Below are positions 26,701 to 38,698 of a stretch of DNA of 64,000 nt, piece by piece. The DNA lies in the NCBI RefSeq assembly GCF_001665575.1, contig NZ_LZSU01000008.1:42833-106832 (forward strand), read 5' to 3'. Made by a program: the position numbers and the translations under genes. The DNA is from Mycobacterium sp. 852013-51886_SCH5428379 (GTDB lineage: Bacteria; Actinomycetota; Actinomycetes; Mycobacteriales; Mycobacteriaceae). The first letter of the stretch is position 1; the number at the start of each line of letters is the position of its first letter. The notes below the pieces were generated by a model that worked only from the letters and a program-made list of their open reading frames with translations, made no database searches and was not told the DNA's origin.

Positions 26701-27032
26701 CCAACTTCCCGTGCCAGCGGCCGTTCTCCGAACGCCTCGGCGTCGCGGAACTGCCCGAGTACCGGATCATGCCGAACTTCAAGCAGATCGTCGTGTCGTC
26801 GAACCAGTGGCAGGCAGCTGAGGACGGCGGCCCGTTCCTGTTCATCCAGGCGCTGCTGCGTACCGAGGCCATCCCGACGTATCTGTCCGGCGACTGGTAC
26901 CGGGACTGGGGTTCGCTCGAGCGCTACCTGCGGGTGGTGCCCGCCGACGAGGCGCCCGACGCCGTCATCGAGGAGGGGTCGACGCGAGTGTTCGGCTGGA
27001 GCCGCGGCGGACCGATCAGGGCCCTCCCGTGA
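23766..27032 (+). CDS. embA: Arabinosyltransferase EmbA
   Basis: This 1088-residue protein matches Rv3794, one partner of the EmbA-EmbB complex that branches arabinogalactan arabinan. It has the same domain order as EmbC. The acidic pair is D267-D268 in [14 protein letters not shown], although EmbA in this position reads GYNT rather than the GYIL of its paralogues. The C-terminal module contains [15 protein letters not shown] and the conserved RDWGSLERY near the end. The GTG start lies 24 bp after embC. The stop overlaps the embB start (GTGA). Confidence 0.97.
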   Translation: MPAHRIARLIAVLAGLAGVLLCAVVPLLPVQQTTATILWPQAPNEDGFVGDLTAPLVSGAPKALDVAIPCPAIGTLPDDGGLVFSTNPPGGIDAGRNGLFVRANADDVYVAFRDTVAAVAPRAAVDSGACSELRVWAGQADGRGSVGADFVGIPGATGTLPPDKRPQVSGVFTDLEVAPTEGLRARIDVDTRFITTPTTLKLLVMVLGVLCVVASLVALALLDRGVGRAVPRGFVRFWRAGLWTWLTDAAVVAGLLIWHVVGAQSSDDGYNTTIARIAGEAGYTANYYRFFGATEAPFDWYQSLLSQLAAVSTDSVWLRLPATAAAIATWLLISRCALPRLGRRVAHNRVAMLTAGAVFLAAWLPFNNGLRPEPLIAFGVTLVWLLVEQTVGTRRLWPYAVGIVVTVFCVTLAPQGLVALAPLLVGARQVTHLVALRRPAGGLLASLAPLAAAASLIFVVVFRDQTLASVAEAVRIKYVVGPTIPWYQEFLRYYWLTVEESVDGSLARRFSVLILLLCLFGLIAVLLRRGSLPGAVNGPVWRLLGTTGFGLLLLTLTPTKWAVQFGVFAGLAGALGGVTAFAFARVGLHSRRNLALYVTALLFVLAWATSGINGWFYNANYGVPWFDKQPVIVGFPVTTIFLVLAIAAGLLAGWLHFRIDYAGHTQVADTGRNRALASTPLLVVAVIMVVLELGSMLKATVSRYPVYTIGQSNLAALTSGLSGSSCAMADHVLVEADTNAGMLTPVPGQRFGEYGPLGGEDPVGFTPNGVSDTLEPAEPVGANPGTPNTDGPVDKPNIGVGFAAGTGGGYGPEGVNGSRVFLPFGLDPATTPVMGSFGENDVAAKATSAWYQLPPRTPDRPLVTVAAAGAIWWYNEDGSFNYGQSLKLQWGVHRPDGSYQALGEVQPIDVFQQKAWRNLRFPLAWAPPEANVARIVADDPNLSEDQWFGFTPPRVPVLETADAYLGNQTPVLMDIATAANFPCQRPFSERLGVAELPEYRIMPNFKQIVVSSNQWQAAEDGGPFLFIQALLRTEAIPTYLSGDWYRDWGSLERYLRVVPADEAPDAVIEEGSTRVFGWSRGGPIRALP

Positions 27033-30000
27033 ACGACGTGAGAATCGCGCGCTGGGTCGCCACGATCGCCGGACTGCTCGGCTTCATCGCCGCGGTCGCG
27101 GTGCCGCTGCTGCCCGTCGTCCAGACCACCGCGACGCTGAACTGGCCCCAGGACGGCCGGGCCGAGAACGTCACCGCTCCGCTGATGTCGCTGTCGCCGG
27201 TGAGTCTGACCGCGTCGATCCCGTGCGCGGTGGTCCGCGACATGCCCGCCGACGGCGGTCTGGTGCTGGGCACCGCGCCCGCCGAGGGCCGGGACGCCGC
27301 GCTGAACGCGATGCTGGTCAACGTCGGTGAAGAGCGCGTCGACGTGATCGTGCGCAACGTCGTCGTCGCCAGCGTCGAACGCGACCGCGTCGCCGGGGAC
27401 CGTTCTGCGCCCGGATGTTCCAGGATCGACATCACCTCGAACCTGGACGGCACCTACGCCGACTTCGTCGGGCTGACCCAGGACTCCGGCGAGAACGCCG
27501 GCCAACCGCAGCGCACCGGCTACCCGGACCCCAATCTGCGGCCCGCGATCGTCGGCGTCTTCACCGACCTCACCGGCCCCGCCCCGCCGGGCATGTCGTT
27601 CTCCGCCGAGATCGACACCCGTTACACCACCCAGCCGACCGCCCTGAAGCTGGCCGCGATCCTGCTGGCGATCATCTGTACCGCGATCGCACTGCTCGCG
27701 CTGTGGCGGCTGGACCGCCTCGACGGCAGGCGGATGCACCGGCTGATCCCGACCCGGTGGCGCACGTTGACCGCCGTCGACGGCGTGGTGCTCGGCGGCT
27801 TCGCCGTCTGGTACGTCATCGGCGCCAACTCCTCCGACGACGGCTACATCCTGCAGATGGCCCGCGTGGCCGACCACGCCGGCTACATGTCGAACTACTT
27901 CCGCTGGTTCGGCAGCCCCGAGGACCCGTTCGGCTGGTACTACAACGTGCTGGCGCTGATGACCCAGGTGAGCACGGCCAGCATCTGGATCCGGCTGCCC
28001 GATCTGATCTGTTCGATCGTCTGCTGGCTGCTGCTGTCCCGCGAGGTGCTGCCGCGCCTCGGACCCGCAGTGATCGCGAGCAGGCCGGCACTGTGGGCGG
28101 CCGGCTTCGTGCTGCTGGGCGCGTGGATGCCGTTCAACAACGGACTGCGTCCGGAAGGTCAGATCGCCACCGGCGCGCTGATCACCTACGTGCTGATCGA
28201 ACGTGCGATCACCTCGGGCCGACTCACCCCGGCCGCCCTCGCGATCACCTCCGCGGCGTTCACCCTCGGCATCCAGCCGACGGGCCTGATCGCGGTCGCC
28301 GCCCTGCTGGCCGGTGGCCGGCCCATCCTGCGGATCCTGATGCGCCGTCGCCGACTGGTCGGCACCTGGCCGCTGATCGCGCCGCTGCTGGCCGCGGGCA
28401 CCGTGGTGCTGGCCGTGGTGTTCGCCGACCAGACGCTGGCCACCGTCCTCGAAGCCACCAGGATCCGCACCGCGATCGGCCCCAGCCAGGAGTGGTACAC
28501 CGAGAACCTGCGCTACTACTACCTGATCCTGCCGACGGTCGACGGCGCGATCGCGCGACGGGTGGCGTTCCTGTTCACCGCGCTGTGCCTGTTCTCGTCG
28601 CTGTTCATCATGCTGCGGCGCAAGCGGGTGCCCGGCGTCGCGCGGGGACCGGCGTGGCGGCTGATGGGCGTCATCTTCGCCACGATCTTCTTCCTGATGT
28701 TCACCCCCACCAAGTGGATCCACCACTTCGGTCTGTTCGCCGCGGTGGGCGGTGCGATGGCCGCGCTGGCCACGGTGCTGGTCAGTCCAGTGGTGCTGCG
28801 GTCGGCGCGCAACCGGATGGCGTTCCTCGCGGCGGTGCTGTTCGTACTCGCGATGTGTTTCGCGTCCACCAACGGCTGGTGGTACGTCTCCAACTTCGGC
28901 GCCCCGTTCAACACGTCGGTGCCGCAACTGGGCGGGGTGACCGTCAGCGCCGTGCTGTTCGTGCTGTGCGGGATCGCGACGGTCTGGGCGTTCCTGCTCC
29001 ACGTCGGGGCCAAACAGGACTCCCGCGTGGTCGACACGCTCACCAAGGCACCGATCCCGATCGCCGCCGGCTTGATGGTGCTGTTCATGGTCGCGAGCAT
29101 GGCGATCGGCGTCATCCGGCAGTACCCCACCTACTCCAACGGCTGGGCCAACATCCGCGCCTTCGCCGGCGGCTGCGGACTGGCCGACGACGTGCTCGTC
29201 GAACCGGACTCCAACGACGGCTTCCTGCGCGCGCTGCCCGGAGGCCCCGGCCAATCCCCTTGGGGCCCCCTCGGACCGCTCGGCGGCACCGACGCCGCGG
29301 GCTTCACCCCCAACGGCGTGCCCGACCGGATCATCGCCGAGGCCATCCGGCTGAACAACCCGCAGCCGGGCACCGACGACGACTGGAACAAGCCGGTCAA
29401 GCTGGCGCGGCCGGGCGTCAACGGCTCGACGGTGCCGCTGCCCTACGGGCTGGACCCGGCGCGGGTCCCGGTGGCCGGCACGTATTCGACGGACGTGCAG
29501 CAGGAGAGCCGGCTGGCGTCGGCGTGGTACGAACTGCCGCCGGCCGACGACGCGCATCCCCTCGTGGTGATCACCGCGGCGGGCACGATCGCGGGCACCA
29601 GCGTCGCCAACGCCTTCACCTCCGGTCAGACGGTGGACCTCGAGTACGCGACGCGTGGTCCCGACGGGGCGCCGGTGCCCGCGGGCCGGGTCAGCCCGTA
29701 CGACATCGGCCCGACGCCGTCGTGGCGCAACCTGCGCTACCCGCGGGCGCAGATCCCGAACGACGCCGTCGCGGTCCGCGTCGTCGCCGAGGACCTTTCG
29801 CTGGGCCAGGGCGACTGGGTCGCGGTCACGCCGCCGCGGGTGCCCGAGCTGCGCTCGGTGCAGGAGTACGTCGGTTCCGAGGAGCCGGTGCTGATGGACT
29901 GGGCGGTCGGGCTGGCGTTCCCGTGCCAGCAGCCAATGCTGCACGCGAACGGCGTGACCGAGGTGCCGAAGTTCCGGATCTCACCGGACTACTACGCCAA

Positions 30001-30235
30001 GCTGCAGAGCACCGACACCTGGCAGGACGGCCAGAACGGCGGCCTGTTGGGTGTCACCGACCTGCTGCTGCGGGCGTCGGTGATGTCGACGTACCTGTCC
30101 AACGACTGGGGTCAGGACTGGGGTTCGCTGCGCCGGTTCGACACGATCGTCGATGCGCAACCGGCCGAGATCGACCTCGGTGAGTCGACGCACTCGGGGC
30201 TGTGGAGCCCGGGGCCGATGCGCTTCAAGCCGTAG
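27029..30235 (+). CDS. embB: Arabinosyltransferase EmbB
   Basis: This 1068-residue protein matches Rv3795, the main ethambutol target. The catalytic Asp pair is D270-D271 in [21 protein letters not shown], where D270 corresponds to Asp299 of M. tuberculosis. The residue corresponding to Met306, the common ethambutol-resistance site, is Met277, unchanged. Ile274 and Leu275 of the same loop are also kept, and the Gly before Met is Gln. The C-terminal carbohydrate-binding part ends with [13 protein letters not shown]. The GTG start overlaps the embA stop. The gene ends the arabinan operon and is convergent with the kinase gene 15 bp on. Confidence 0.97.
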   Translation: MNDVRIARWVATIAGLLGFIAAVAVPLLPVVQTTATLNWPQDGRAENVTAPLMSLSPVSLTASIPCAVVRDMPADGGLVLGTAPAEGRDAALNAMLVNVGEERVDVIVRNVVVASVERDRVAGDRSAPGCSRIDITSNLDGTYADFVGLTQDSGENAGQPQRTGYPDPNLRPAIVGVFTDLTGPAPPGMSFSAEIDTRYTTQPTALKLAAILLAIICTAIALLALWRLDRLDGRRMHRLIPTRWRTLTAVDGVVLGGFAVWYVIGANSSDDGYILQMARVADHAGYMSNYFRWFGSPEDPFGWYYNVLALMTQVSTASIWIRLPDLICSIVCWLLLSREVLPRLGPAVIASRPALWAAGFVLLGAWMPFNNGLRPEGQIATGALITYVLIERAITSGRLTPAALAITSAAFTLGIQPTGLIAVAALLAGGRPILRILMRRRRLVGTWPLIAPLLAAGTVVLAVVFADQTLATVLEATRIRTAIGPSQEWYTENLRYYYLILPTVDGAIARRVAFLFTALCLFSSLFIMLRRKRVPGVARGPAWRLMGVIFATIFFLMFTPTKWIHHFGLFAAVGGAMAALATVLVSPVVLRSARNRMAFLAAVLFVLAMCFASTNGWWYVSNFGAPFNTSVPQLGGVTVSAVLFVLCGIATVWAFLLHVGAKQDSRVVDTLTKAPIPIAAGLMVLFMVASMAIGVIRQYPTYSNGWANIRAFAGGCGLADDVLVEPDSNDGFLRALPGGPGQSPWGPLGPLGGTDAAGFTPNGVPDRIIAEAIRLNNPQPGTDDDWNKPVKLARPGVNGSTVPLPYGLDPARVPVAGTYSTDVQQESRLASAWYELPPADDAHPLVVITAAGTIAGTSVANAFTSGQTVDLEYATRGPDGAPVPAGRVSPYDIGPTPSWRNLRYPRAQIPNDAVAVRVVAEDLSLGQGDWVAVTPPRVPELRSVQEYVGSEEPVLMDWAVGLAFPCQQPMLHANGVTEVPKFRISPDYYAKLQSTDTWQDGQNGGLLGVTDLLLRASVMSTYLSNDWGQDWGSLRRFDTIVDAQPAEIDLGESTHSGLWSPGPMRFKP

Positions 30236-30250
30236 CGCGGTCGGGGTTCG

Positions 30251-31567
30251 TCAGCTCTGCGAGTTGGCGTTGTGCCGGTCGATGTCCTGGGCGCATTCGT
30301 CGGCCGACTTGTGCGTCTGTTCGATGCACACCCGGATATTGGCCTGTTCGGCGTCCATCCCGGTGGGCACCGAGGGACTGTCGAACTGGCCCTCGTACTT
30401 CGACCAGATGGTCTGGTTGGTGTCGGTCAGCTCGGCGCAGTAGGCCTGGTCACCGGTCTGGGTGACCCCCGCGGCGCCCATCGTCGAGCAGTTCGCCCCG
30501 ATCACCACCACGGGCAGCGCCGGCTGCGCCGGTTGGGCCCGTTGGGCCGACTCCTCGCTCTCGCGGCCCATCAGCCATGCGGCTGCCGCGGCGGCGCCGA
30601 TCGCCACCACCGCGAGCACACCCGCGCCGACCAGCCAGCCGCGGTGGCCGGTGCGCGATGCGGTGGTTTGCGCCTTCGGCGGCGGGGGCGTGGCCTTCGC
30701 CGAGACGGTCGGTCCGGTGGCGTCGTCCACCCCGATGTGGTGCTGCAGGGCGTGCGCGAAGTCGATGCAGTGTTCGAACCGCTGATCCGGTGACTTCGCC
30801 AGCGCCTTCTCGAACACCGGGCCGAGTCCCGACAACTCCGGGCGCGCGATCCCGATCGGCGGCGGGTCGGCCGTCAGATGCGAGCTGATCACCACCGCGG
30901 CGTTGGAGTGCTGGAACAGCGGGCGGCCGGTCAACAGCTGGTAGGCGGTCGCGGCCAGCGCGTACTGATCGGCCCGCCCGTTCAGCGGTTGCCCCAGCAG
31001 CTGTTCGGGCGCGGCGTAGGCCACCGTGCCGACCGTCATGTTCGTGCCTGTCAGACCACCGGTGTCGTCGGCCCGTCGCGCGATGCCGAAGTCGGCCAGC
31101 AGTACGCGTTCGTGCGGTGCGCCGAAATCGGCGACCAGGATGTTGGCGGGTTTCACGTCGCGGTGGAACAGATCGCGTTGATGGGCGTAGTCGAGCGCGC
31201 CGGCGACCGCGGTGACGATGCGCAGCGCATCGGCAGCGGGCAGACCGTTCGGATACCGCTCGACGAGCAACCGTGCCGCATCGGTGCCCTCGACGTAGTC
31301 CATGGAGATCCACAGCCGGCCCTCGTGGTCGCCGCGGTCGTGGACCGCGACGATGTGGGGGTGCCAGAGGGTGGCGGCGATCTCGGCCTCGCGCAGGAAC
31401 CGATGGCGGTACTCGTCGTCGACACTCACCGCCGCCGACAGCACCTTGAGGGCGTCCTTGCGGGGCAGTCGCGGATGCTGGGCGAGGTACACCTCGCCCA
31501 TTCCGCCGGCGCCCAGCGACCGCACGACCGTGTAGCCGGCGATCACCTCGCCCTCTGTGAGTGCCAT
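30251..31567 (-). CDS. Transmembrane Ser/Thr protein kinase (PknF/PknJ-like)
   Basis: This 438-residue Hanks-type kinase has a domain at about 11-275 with the Gly loop LGAGGMGEVYL, catalytic Lys41 (ALKVL), HRDVKPAN (135-142), DFG (159-161) and an activation loop with several Thr (LTGTNMTVGTVAYAAPEQ). A Pro-rich juxtamembrane stretch precedes one TM helix (about 311-333), then an extracytoplasmic domain of roughly 105 residues with four Cys (ANCSTM, AYCAEL, RVCIEQ, DECAQD), probably two disulfides. It starts 7 bp after accD4 on the same strand and so reads as the last gene of fadD32-pks13-accD4. I do not recall a kinase at this place in M. tuberculosis. Confidence 0.93.
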   Translation of the reverse strand: MALTEGEVIAGYTVVRSLGAGGMGEVYLAQHPRLPRKDALKVLSAAVSVDDEYRHRFLREAEIAATLWHPHIVAVHDRGDHEGRLWISMDYVEGTDAARLLVERYPNGLPAADALRIVTAVAGALDYAHQRDLFHRDVKPANILVADFGAPHERVLLADFGIARRADDTGGLTGTNMTVGTVAYAAPEQLLGQPLNGRADQYALAATAYQLLTGRPLFQHSNAAVVISSHLTADPPPIGIARPELSGLGPVFEKALAKSPDQRFEHCIDFAHALQHHIGVDDATGPTVSAKATPPPPKAQTTASRTGHRGWLVGAGVLAVVAIGAAAAAAWLMGRESEESAQRAQPAQPALPVVVIGANCSTMGAAGVTQTGDQAYCAELTDTNQTIWSKYEGQFDSPSVPTGMDAEQANIRVCIEQTHKSADECAQDIDRHNANSQS

Positions 31568-31574
31568 CGGGCGG

Positions 31575-33146
31575 CTAGATCGGCGTCAGACCGTGTTTGC
31601 GCTGCACGCGCTGGATCTGCTTGTCCCGCAGCAGGCGCATCGACTTGCGCAGCAGCAGCCGGGTCTCGTGCGGTTCGATGACCGCGTCGATGAAGCCGCG
31701 TTCGGCGGCGATCCACGGCGTGGCCATGTTCAGGTTGTAGCCCTCGATGAACTCGGCGCGGATCTTCTGCACCTCGGGTGCGGTCGGATCGGGGAACCGC
31801 TTCACCAGCAGCTGCGCTGCGCCCTCCGCACCGATCACCGCGATGCGGGCGGTCGGCCAGGCGAAGTTCAGATCCGCCGAGAGCTGCTTGGAGCCCATCA
31901 CCGCGTACGCACCGCCGTAGGACTTGCGGATCGTGATCGTCACCTTCGGCACGTCGGCCTCGACGACGGCGTTGAGGAACCGGCCGCCGCGTTTGATGAT
32001 GCCGCCCTTCTCCTGTTCGACGCCCGGCATGAAGCCCGGGGTGTCGACGACGAAGACCAGCGGCAGGTTGTAAGAGTCGCAGAACCGGATGAATCGGGCG
32101 GCCTTGTCGGACGCCTCGTTGTCGATCGAGCCCGACAGGTACATCGGCTGGTTTGCGATGACGCCGACCGTGCGGCCGTCGACTCGCGCGAACGCGGTGA
32201 TGATGGCCTGCCCCTGGTTGGCCGCGACGTCGAACACGTCGCCGTCGTCGAAAATCCGCAGCAGGATCTCGTGCATGTCGTAGGCCATGTTGTCGGCGTC
32301 CGGCACGATCGTGTCGAGCTCGAGATCGTGCGGGGTGATCTCCGGTTCCAGTCCGGGATTGACCACCGGCGCGTCGTCGAAGGTGTTGGGCGGCAGGAAC
32401 GACAGGTAGTCGCGGACGTAGGCGAACGCCGCGGCCTCGTCCTCGACGACCTGGTGGATGTTGCCGTAGCGGGCCTGGGCGTCGGCGCCGCCGAGTTCGT
32501 CGAGCGAGACGTCCTCACCGGTGACGTCCTTGATGACGTCTGGCCCGGTGACGAACATGTAGCCCTGATCGCGTACCGCGACGACGAGGTCGGTCTGGAT
32601 CGGCGAGTAGACCGCGCCGCCCGCGCACTTGCCCAGGATGATCGAGATCTCGGGGACCAGACCGCGCAGCAGCTCGTGGCGGCGGCCCAGTTCGGCGTAC
32701 CAGGCCAGCGACGTCACCGCGTCCTGGATGCGGGCGCCCGCCGAGTCGTTGATGCCGATGATCGGGCAGCCGACCATGGCCACCCACTCCATGAGCTTGG
32801 CGACCTTGCGGCCGAACATCTCGCCGACCGAACCCTGGAACACGGTCTGGTCGTGGCTGAACACCCCGACCGGACGGCCGTCGATGGTGCCGTGGCCGGT
32901 GACGACGCCGTCGCCGTACAGCGCGTTCGGATCGCCGGGGGTCTTGGCCAGCGCGCCGATCTCGAGGAAGCTGCCCGAATCGAGCAGCGAGTGGATACGG
33001 GCCCGCGCGCTGGGCAACCCCTTCTTGTCCCGGCGCGCCTTGGCCTTCTCGTCACCCGGATCCTTGGCCAGCTCGAGCTTCTCGCGAAGCTCGGCGAGTT
33101 TCTCGGCGGTGGTCTGCGCGCGGGTCTCGACTGGTGCTTCCGTCAC
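31575..33146 (-). CDS. accD4: Acyl-CoA carboxylase beta subunit AccD4
   Basis: This 523-residue carboxyltransferase matches Rv3799c. The N- and C-terminal crotonase-like halves carry [20 protein letters not shown] and [11 protein letters not shown], then [11 protein letters not shown] and [13 protein letters not shown]. With AccA3, AccE5 and AccD5 it carboxylates very-long-chain acyl-CoA to give the 2-carboxyacyl extender condensed by Pks13. It starts with a GTG overlapping the pks13 stop (GTGA), so the two are made together. Seven base pairs separate it from the downstream kinase. Confidence 0.96.
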   Translation of the reverse strand: MTEAPVETRAQTTAEKLAELREKLELAKDPGDEKAKARRDKKGLPSARARIHSLLDSGSFLEIGALAKTPGDPNALYGDGVVTGHGTIDGRPVGVFSHDQTVFQGSVGEMFGRKVAKLMEWVAMVGCPIIGINDSAGARIQDAVTSLAWYAELGRRHELLRGLVPEISIILGKCAGGAVYSPIQTDLVVAVRDQGYMFVTGPDVIKDVTGEDVSLDELGGADAQARYGNIHQVVEDEAAAFAYVRDYLSFLPPNTFDDAPVVNPGLEPEITPHDLELDTIVPDADNMAYDMHEILLRIFDDGDVFDVAANQGQAIITAFARVDGRTVGVIANQPMYLSGSIDNEASDKAARFIRFCDSYNLPLVFVVDTPGFMPGVEQEKGGIIKRGGRFLNAVVEADVPKVTITIRKSYGGAYAVMGSKQLSADLNFAWPTARIAVIGAEGAAQLLVKRFPDPTAPEVQKIRAEFIEGYNLNMATPWIAAERGFIDAVIEPHETRLLLRKSMRLLRDKQIQRVQRKHGLTPI

Positions 33147-36100
33147 TTGGCCTCGCTCTCGATCCGGTTGATCGCCTCGCTCATATGGGCGCCCACCTTG
33201 GCAATGTACGGCTCGTCGATCGCCTGGATGTGCTCACCCCCGATCGGCACGATCTCCAGATCCTCGACGAACTCCCCCCACCCGCCGTCGGGTTGGCGGA
33301 TGGCGTAGCGCGGTTCGAAGAAGATCGCGTCGTCGTGGTAGCGGTCGGCCATGTACAGCGTGACGTGCCCGTCGTAGGGCTGGATCTCCGCAGTTTCGAG
33401 CAGCCGGTTGTCGAGGTACGACGTGCGCTGGTGCTCGATGATGCCGCCCGGGATCTGCACCCCGCTCTGGCTGACCACGTCGAGCACGTAGCGGACCTGC
33501 CCCTCGTCGTCGAGTTCCTCGAGTTCCTCGTAGGGAATCTCCGGGATCTCGACGTTGAACGTGCGCTCGGCGAACCGGGCGTAGCGGTCCCAGCGGGCGC
33601 GCGTCTCCTCCCGGGTCTGCGGGATCTCCTCACCGGGCCGCACCATGTCGATGAGCCCGACGAACCGCACGTCGGCGCCCGCGCGCTTGAGTCCGATCGC
33701 GCAGGCGTAGGCGAGAGCGCCGCCGAGCGACCAGCCCGCCAGGATGTACGGGCCTTTGCCGCCGAGCTCCATCAGCTTCGGCAGGTACTCCGCGGCACGT
33801 TCCTCGACGGAACCCTCGACCCGCTCGAACCCGTACATCGGGGTATCCGGCGGCAGCCGTTTGAGCAGCGGTTCGTACACCACGGTCGATCCGCCGGCGG
33901 GATGGAACACGAATACCGGGATGCTGGTGCTCCCCTCGCGGGGGGCGCGGATGGTGCGGACGAAGCCCTCGACCTTGCCGCCCTCGAGGTAGTCGCGCAC
34001 CGTGGTGGCGAGGTCCTCGATGGTGGTGGCGGAGGTGACGTTCTCGGCGGTGATGGTGCCCTCGTCGACGCGTTCGGTGAGGCGCTCGGCGATCTTGGCC
34101 GCGGTGGCGGCGTCGACCTTCGGCAGCTCGTTGAAGATGCCGCCCGGCGACTTACCGGTGACGATCGCCCACGTCGCGAACGTGACCCGCTCGGCCGCGT
34201 CGCGCGGCGGCACGTCCGCGCCGAGCGCCTCGGTGACGGCCTCCTGGGTCAGCACCTTCGACGCGGCGGCGACCGTGGACTCCGAGGGACCTGATGGCCC
34301 CGACGGATCGGTCGGCGGGGGCGGGATGTCGGCCGGCGTGGGGCCGGACGGATCCGAGGGCGGCGGCGGGAGCGGCGCGTCCTGATCCTGGGTGGACGGT
34401 TCGGCCTGCGGGTCGGGTGCGGGCGTGGCGGCCGTCGCCGGATTGGCGCCGCTGATCACGGCGGCCTGTTCCGGGGCTTCCTCCTGGCCCAGCGGGTGAC
34501 CGGCCTCGGCCAGCTTCTCCTCGAGCTCGGCGACAGTGCTCGCGCCGCCCATCAGTTCGGCCTGTGCCGCAGCGATCTCCTCGGGCGTCATGCCCTTCTG
34601 GTGCTCGGCGAGTTGGGCGACCTCGTCGCGGTGCTCGATCGCGTAGATGATGAGCTTCTCGACGGCGTTGAGGTTGGCATCGCGCACCGCGGTCAGCTGG
34701 ATGGGCGGCATGTCGAAGTCGTACTCGACGCGGTTCTTGATCCGCACCGCCATCAGCGAGTCCAGTCCGAGCTCGATCAGCGGCACCTCCCACGGCAGAT
34801 CCTCGGGCTCATAGCCCATCGCGGACCCGACGATCGTGCCCAGCCGGTCGTGCACCGTCTCGCCCGAGTCCGGCGACCACTTGCCCAGGCCCGCACCGAG
34901 ATTCGCACCGGCAGTCAGGTTGTCGGACAGGATGGCCGCGTCGTCGGGTTCGGGTTCGGCCGGGACCGGCGATTCGAGTTGCGGCGCAACGGTTCCGGTC
35001 GCGACGGCGGCGGGCAGCGCCACCGCGGCGCCGCCGCGGGTGACGATGGCGTCATAGACGAGCGTGAACGACTCATCGATCCGCGCGTGCACCTGCACCG
35101 ACGCCCCACCCGGATGGCGGGTCAGCGTGGTCACCAGGCGGGCGCCGTCGCCGGGCACCGCGCGCTGTTCGGCCGCGGTGACCGTCGCATCCGAGAACAC
35201 CTGCGAGGCAGCGGCTTTCACCAGACCGGCCAGCGCCTGCGCGTCCACGGCGCCACGCGGCGAGTACTCCCACACGTGCTTTCCGTCCGGGGTGGCCACA
35301 TGGCTGCCCGGGATGACGCCCGAGTTGTCGCCGCTGAACCGCACGTCGAGCCAGTGCGGCTTACGCCGAAACTTCGTCGGCGGGATGTCGGCGTAGTCGA
35401 GCGCCCCGGCCAGGCCGCGGTGCCTGCGCGGGAACAGCGTCCGCAGATCCAGATCGTGGCCGTGCACGAACAGCTGCGCCATGGCCGCGGTCATCGAGTC
35501 GACCTCGTCCTGCTTGCGGGCCAGCGTCGCGATCAGCTGGCCGTCGTGCAGGCCCGCGGTCGCCGTCGTGAGCCCGACCTGCATGAGCGCCACCGGATTC
35601 GGCGCCAGTTCCAGGAACGTGGTGTGCCCGTTGTCGACGGCGTTGCGGATGCCGTGGGTGAAGTAGACGCTGTGGCGCAGCCCCTTCTTCCAGTAGTCGA
35701 CGTCGTGGATCGGCTCGGAGCCCGCACGCAGGAACTTGCCCTCGTGCACCGTCGAGTAGTAGCCGGTCTGCAGCGGATGCGGGGTGATGCCGACCAGCTC
35801 GGCCGCCAGCTCGCCCAGCAGCGGATCCATCTGGGTGGTGTGGCTGGCGCCCTTGGTCTGGAACTTGCGGGCGAACTTGCCCTCCTGCTCGGCCCGCGCG
35901 ATGATCGCGTCGACCTGCGCGGGCGGTCCGCCGATAACGGTCTGGGTGGGGGCGGCGTAGACGCACACCTCCAGATCCGGGTAGGCCTCATCTTCCTTGA
36001 AGACCGTCTTGATCTCGTCGGCCGAATACTCCACCAGCGCCATCAGCCGGATGTACTCGCCGAACAGCATCGCCTCGCCCTCACCCATCAGGTGGCTGCG

Positions 36101-38659
36101 CGAGCAAATGGCGCGGGTGGCGTCCTCCAGCGACAGACCGCCGGAGAAGTACGCCGCGGCGGCCTCGCCGAGCGACTGGCCGATGACCGCACCGGGTTTC
36201 GCGCCGTGATGCTTGAGCAGTTCGCCGAGCGCGATCTGGATCGCGAAGATGACCAGCTGCACCTTCTCGATCGGAAGCTCGGTCGTCTCGTCGGTGTAGT
36301 CGATCGCGTCGTCGAGAATCAGTTCCAGGATCGAGTGTCCGCGCTCGTCCTGCACATAGGCGTCGACCTTGTCGATCCAGTCGGCGAACACCTCGTTGCG
36401 CAGGTACAGGCTCTTGCCCATCTTGCGGTGCTGCGCACCGAATCCCGCGAGCACCCACACCGGACCGTTGGTGACCGGACCGTCGGCGGCGAACACGTTG
36501 GGGTTCTGCTTACCCTCGGCGAGCGCGCGCAGCCCCTTGACCGCCTCGTCGTGGTCGCGGGCCATCACGATCGCCCGCGAGCGGCCGTGGTTGCGCCGCG
36601 ACAGCGACCGGCCGATCGCCTCGAGTGACGACGCCCGGCCCTCTTCGCTGTCGATCCAGTCGGCCAGTTCGGCCGCGGCGGCGCGCTTACGCGATGTCAG
36701 GAACGCCGAAACCGCAAGCGGCACAAGCGGGACCGGGGGCTCCTGCGCTTCGAGCTCTTCGCGGGCAGCCTCGAGCAGGCGCTTGGCCTCGTCGGTCATG
36801 CCGGGCAGTTCGTACTCGGGCTCGGCGGCCGCGACGGAATGAGCGGAAGCGTCGGCTCCGTTGTCTTGGTCGTCCTCATCGATGAACTCGCCGTACTCGT
36901 CCATCCGCACCCCGCCCACGTACACGGCGGTGGCCTCGTTCGGCGCGGCGGTGGCCTCGACCACCTGCTCGGGTTCGGGTTCGACCAGATCGGCGGGCAG
37001 CACCTCGCGCAACACCAGATGCGCGTTGGCGCCGCCGAAGCCGAAGCCCGACACACCGGCGATCGCGTGGCCGCTGTAGCGGGGCCAGTCGCTGGCGGAG
37101 TCGACGACCTTGAGCCGCTGGGCGTCGAAGTCGATGTAGGGGTTGGGGCCGGTGTAGTTGATCGACGGCGGCAGCTTGTCGTTGCGCAGCGACAGCGCCA
37201 CCTTCGCCAGACTCGCGGCACCTGCGGCCGACTCCAGGTGTCCCACATTGGATTTCACCGCGCCGAGCAGCGCGGGCCGGTCGGCGGGACGGTTGCGTCC
37301 GACCACCCGGCCGAGCGCGTCGGCCTCGATCGGGTCGCCGAGGATCGTGCCAGTGCCGTGCGCCTCGACGTAGTCGACGTCGCGCGGGTTGATCCCGGCG
37401 TCCTTGTACGCCTTGCGCAGCACCTCGGCCTGCGCATCGGGGTTCGGTGCGAGCAGACCGTTGGACCGGCCGTCGTGGTTGACCGCGCTGCCCGCGATCA
37501 CGGCGATGATGTCGTCGCCGTCGCGACGGGCGTCGCTCAACCGCTTGAGCACCAGCATGCCGGCACCCTCCGCGCGGGAGTAGCCGTCGGCGTCCTGGGA
37601 GAACGACTTGATCCGGCCGTCCGGGGCCAGCACGCCGCCGACCTCGTCGAAACCGATCGTGACCAGCGGCGTGATCAGCGCGTTGACGCCGCCGACCACG
37701 GCGACGTCGGCCTCACCGGCGCGCAGCGCGGCCACGCCCTGGTGGGCGGCGACCAGCGAACTCGAGCAGGCGGTGTCGATCGCCATCGACGGACCGCGGA
37801 AGTCGTAGAAGTACGACACCCGGTTGGCGATGATCGAGCTGGTGGTGCCGGTGATGGCATACGGGTGCGCGACGGTCGGATCGGCCACCGACATGAAGCT
37901 GTAGTCGTTGTTCGACGCGCCGATGTAGACGCCGACGCGCTCACCGCGCAGGCTCGACGCCGGGATGCGGGCGTGTTCGAGCGCCTCCCAGGTCAGCTCC
38001 AGCGCCATCCGCTGCTGCGGATCGATGTTGTCGGCCTCCATCTTCGACAGCGCGAAGAACTCGGCGTCGAAACCCTTGATGTCGGCGAGGTAGCCGCCGC
38101 GGGTGGAGGCCTTCGCGACGCGCTCGGCGATCCGCGGTTCGGCCAGGAACTCCTCCCAGCGTCCCTCGGGCAGATCGGTGATGGCGTCACGGCCGTCGAG
38201 CAGCGCCTGCCACATCTGGTCGGGGGTGTTCATATCGCCGGGGAAGCGGGTGGCGATACCCACGATGGCTATGTTCGCGATGTCCTCATCGACATCCCGC
38301 GACCAGTCCTCGTCGTCCGCGCCGTCGTCGGCTCGTTCGGGCTCACCCTCGATGATCACCGTCGCCAGCGATTCGATGGTCGGATGACGGAACGCCACCG
38401 TGGCCGTCAGCGTCACCCCGGTGAGGTCCTCGATGTCGCTGGCCATCGCCACCGCATCGCGGGAGGACAGTCCGAGTTCGACCATCGCGGTCTGCTCGTC
38501 GATGCTCTCGGCGTTCTGCCCGGTCGCGTTGGCGATCCAGTTGCGCAGCCACTCGCGCATCTCGGCGACCGTCATGTCGACCTGGGCCGGGCGCAGCGCG
38601 CCCTCATCACCTTGTGCGATGAGCTTCGGGTCCGGCGAATTCTGGGGTGTCTCAGACAT
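33143..38659 (-). CDS. pks13: Polyketide synthase Pks13, mycolic acid condensase
   Basis: This 1838-residue type I PKS has the Pks13 order ACP-KS-AT-ACP-TE. Visible active sites are the N-terminal ACP Ser66 ([10 protein letters not shown]), KS Cys298 (DTACSSS), AT Ser829 (GQSLGEA), C-terminal ACP Ser1301 ([10 protein letters not shown]) and TE Ser1644 (GWSLGGA). It condenses the meromycoloyl chain from FadD32 with the carboxyacyl-CoA from AccD4, and the TE releases alpha-alkyl beta-keto acyl trehalose. It is about 100 residues longer than the M. tuberculosis enzyme, largely through a Pro-rich linker between the second ACP and TE and an acidic linker after KS. It lies 39 bp after fadD32. Confidence 0.97.
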   Translation of the reverse strand: MSETPQNSPDPKLIAQGDEGALRPAQVDMTVAEMREWLRNWIANATGQNAESIDEQTAMVELGLSSRDAVAMASDIEDLTGVTLTATVAFRHPTIESLATVIIEGEPERADDGADDEDWSRDVDEDIANIAIVGIATRFPGDMNTPDQMWQALLDGRDAITDLPEGRWEEFLAEPRIAERVAKASTRGGYLADIKGFDAEFFALSKMEADNIDPQQRMALELTWEALEHARIPASSLRGERVGVYIGASNNDYSFMSVADPTVAHPYAITGTTSSIIANRVSYFYDFRGPSMAIDTACSSSLVAAHQGVAALRAGEADVAVVGGVNALITPLVTIGFDEVGGVLAPDGRIKSFSQDADGYSRAEGAGMLVLKRLSDARRDGDDIIAVIAGSAVNHDGRSNGLLAPNPDAQAEVLRKAYKDAGINPRDVDYVEAHGTGTILGDPIEADALGRVVGRNRPADRPALLGAVKSNVGHLESAAGAASLAKVALSLRNDKLPPSINYTGPNPYIDFDAQRLKVVDSASDWPRYSGHAIAGVSGFGFGGANAHLVLREVLPADLVEPEPEQVVEATAAPNEATAVYVGGVRMDEYGEFIDEDDQDNGADASAHSVAAAEPEYELPGMTDEAKRLLEAAREELEAQEPPVPLVPLAVSAFLTSRKRAAAAELADWIDSEEGRASSLEAIGRSLSRRNHGRSRAIVMARDHDEAVKGLRALAEGKQNPNVFAADGPVTNGPVWVLAGFGAQHRKMGKSLYLRNEVFADWIDKVDAYVQDERGHSILELILDDAIDYTDETTELPIEKVQLVIFAIQIALGELLKHHGAKPGAVIGQSLGEAAAAYFSGGLSLEDATRAICSRSHLMGEGEAMLFGEYIRLMALVEYSADEIKTVFKEDEAYPDLEVCVYAAPTQTVIGGPPAQVDAIIARAEQEGKFARKFQTKGASHTTQMDPLLGELAAELVGITPHPLQTGYYSTVHEGKFLRAGSEPIHDVDYWKKGLRHSVYFTHGIRNAVDNGHTTFLELAPNPVALMQVGLTTATAGLHDGQLIATLARKQDEVDSMTAAMAQLFVHGHDLDLRTLFPRRHRGLAGALDYADIPPTKFRRKPHWLDVRFSGDNSGVIPGSHVATPDGKHVWEYSPRGAVDAQALAGLVKAAASQVFSDATVTAAEQRAVPGDGARLVTTLTRHPGGASVQVHARIDESFTLVYDAIVTRGGAAVALPAAVATGTVAPQLESPVPAEPEPDDAAILSDNLTAGANLGAGLGKWSPDSGETVHDRLGTIVGSAMGYEPEDLPWEVPLIELGLDSLMAVRIKNRVEYDFDMPPIQLTAVRDANLNAVEKLIIYAIEHRDEVAQLAEHQKGMTPEEIAAAQAELMGGASTVAELEEKLAEAGHPLGQEEAPEQAAVISGANPATAATPAPDPQAEPSTQDQDAPLPPPPSDPSGPTPADIPPPPTDPSGPSGPSESTVAAASKVLTQEAVTEALGADVPPRDAAERVTFATWAIVTGKSPGGIFNELPKVDAATAAKIAERLTERVDEGTITAENVTSATTIEDLATTVRDYLEGGKVEGFVRTIRAPREGSTSIPVFVFHPAGGSTVVYEPLLKRLPPDTPMYGFERVEGSVEERAAEYLPKLMELGGKGPYILAGWSLGGALAYACAIGLKRAGADVRFVGLIDMVRPGEEIPQTREETRARWDRYARFAERTFNVEIPEIPYEELEELDDEGQVRYVLDVVSQSGVQIPGGIIEHQRTSYLDNRLLETAEIQPYDGHVTLYMADRYHDDAIFFEPRYAIRQPDGGWGEFVEDLEIVPIGGEHIQAIDEPYIAKVGAHMSEAINRIESEAK

Positions 38660-38698
38660 GTTCGTTCTCTTTCGCCCGCCCCTGGCGGTAGCTCGTGA

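Noticed and set aside
26924..29944. A 1006-codon open frame on the minus strand across embA/embB
   Set aside because: It is antisense to embA and embB, rich in Arg, Asp, Gly, Gln and His with no domain, and arises from third-position GC bias.
34496..36628. A 710-codon plus-strand frame opposite pks13
   Set aside because: Antisense to pks13 coding sequence with conserved active sites; no recognisable protein.
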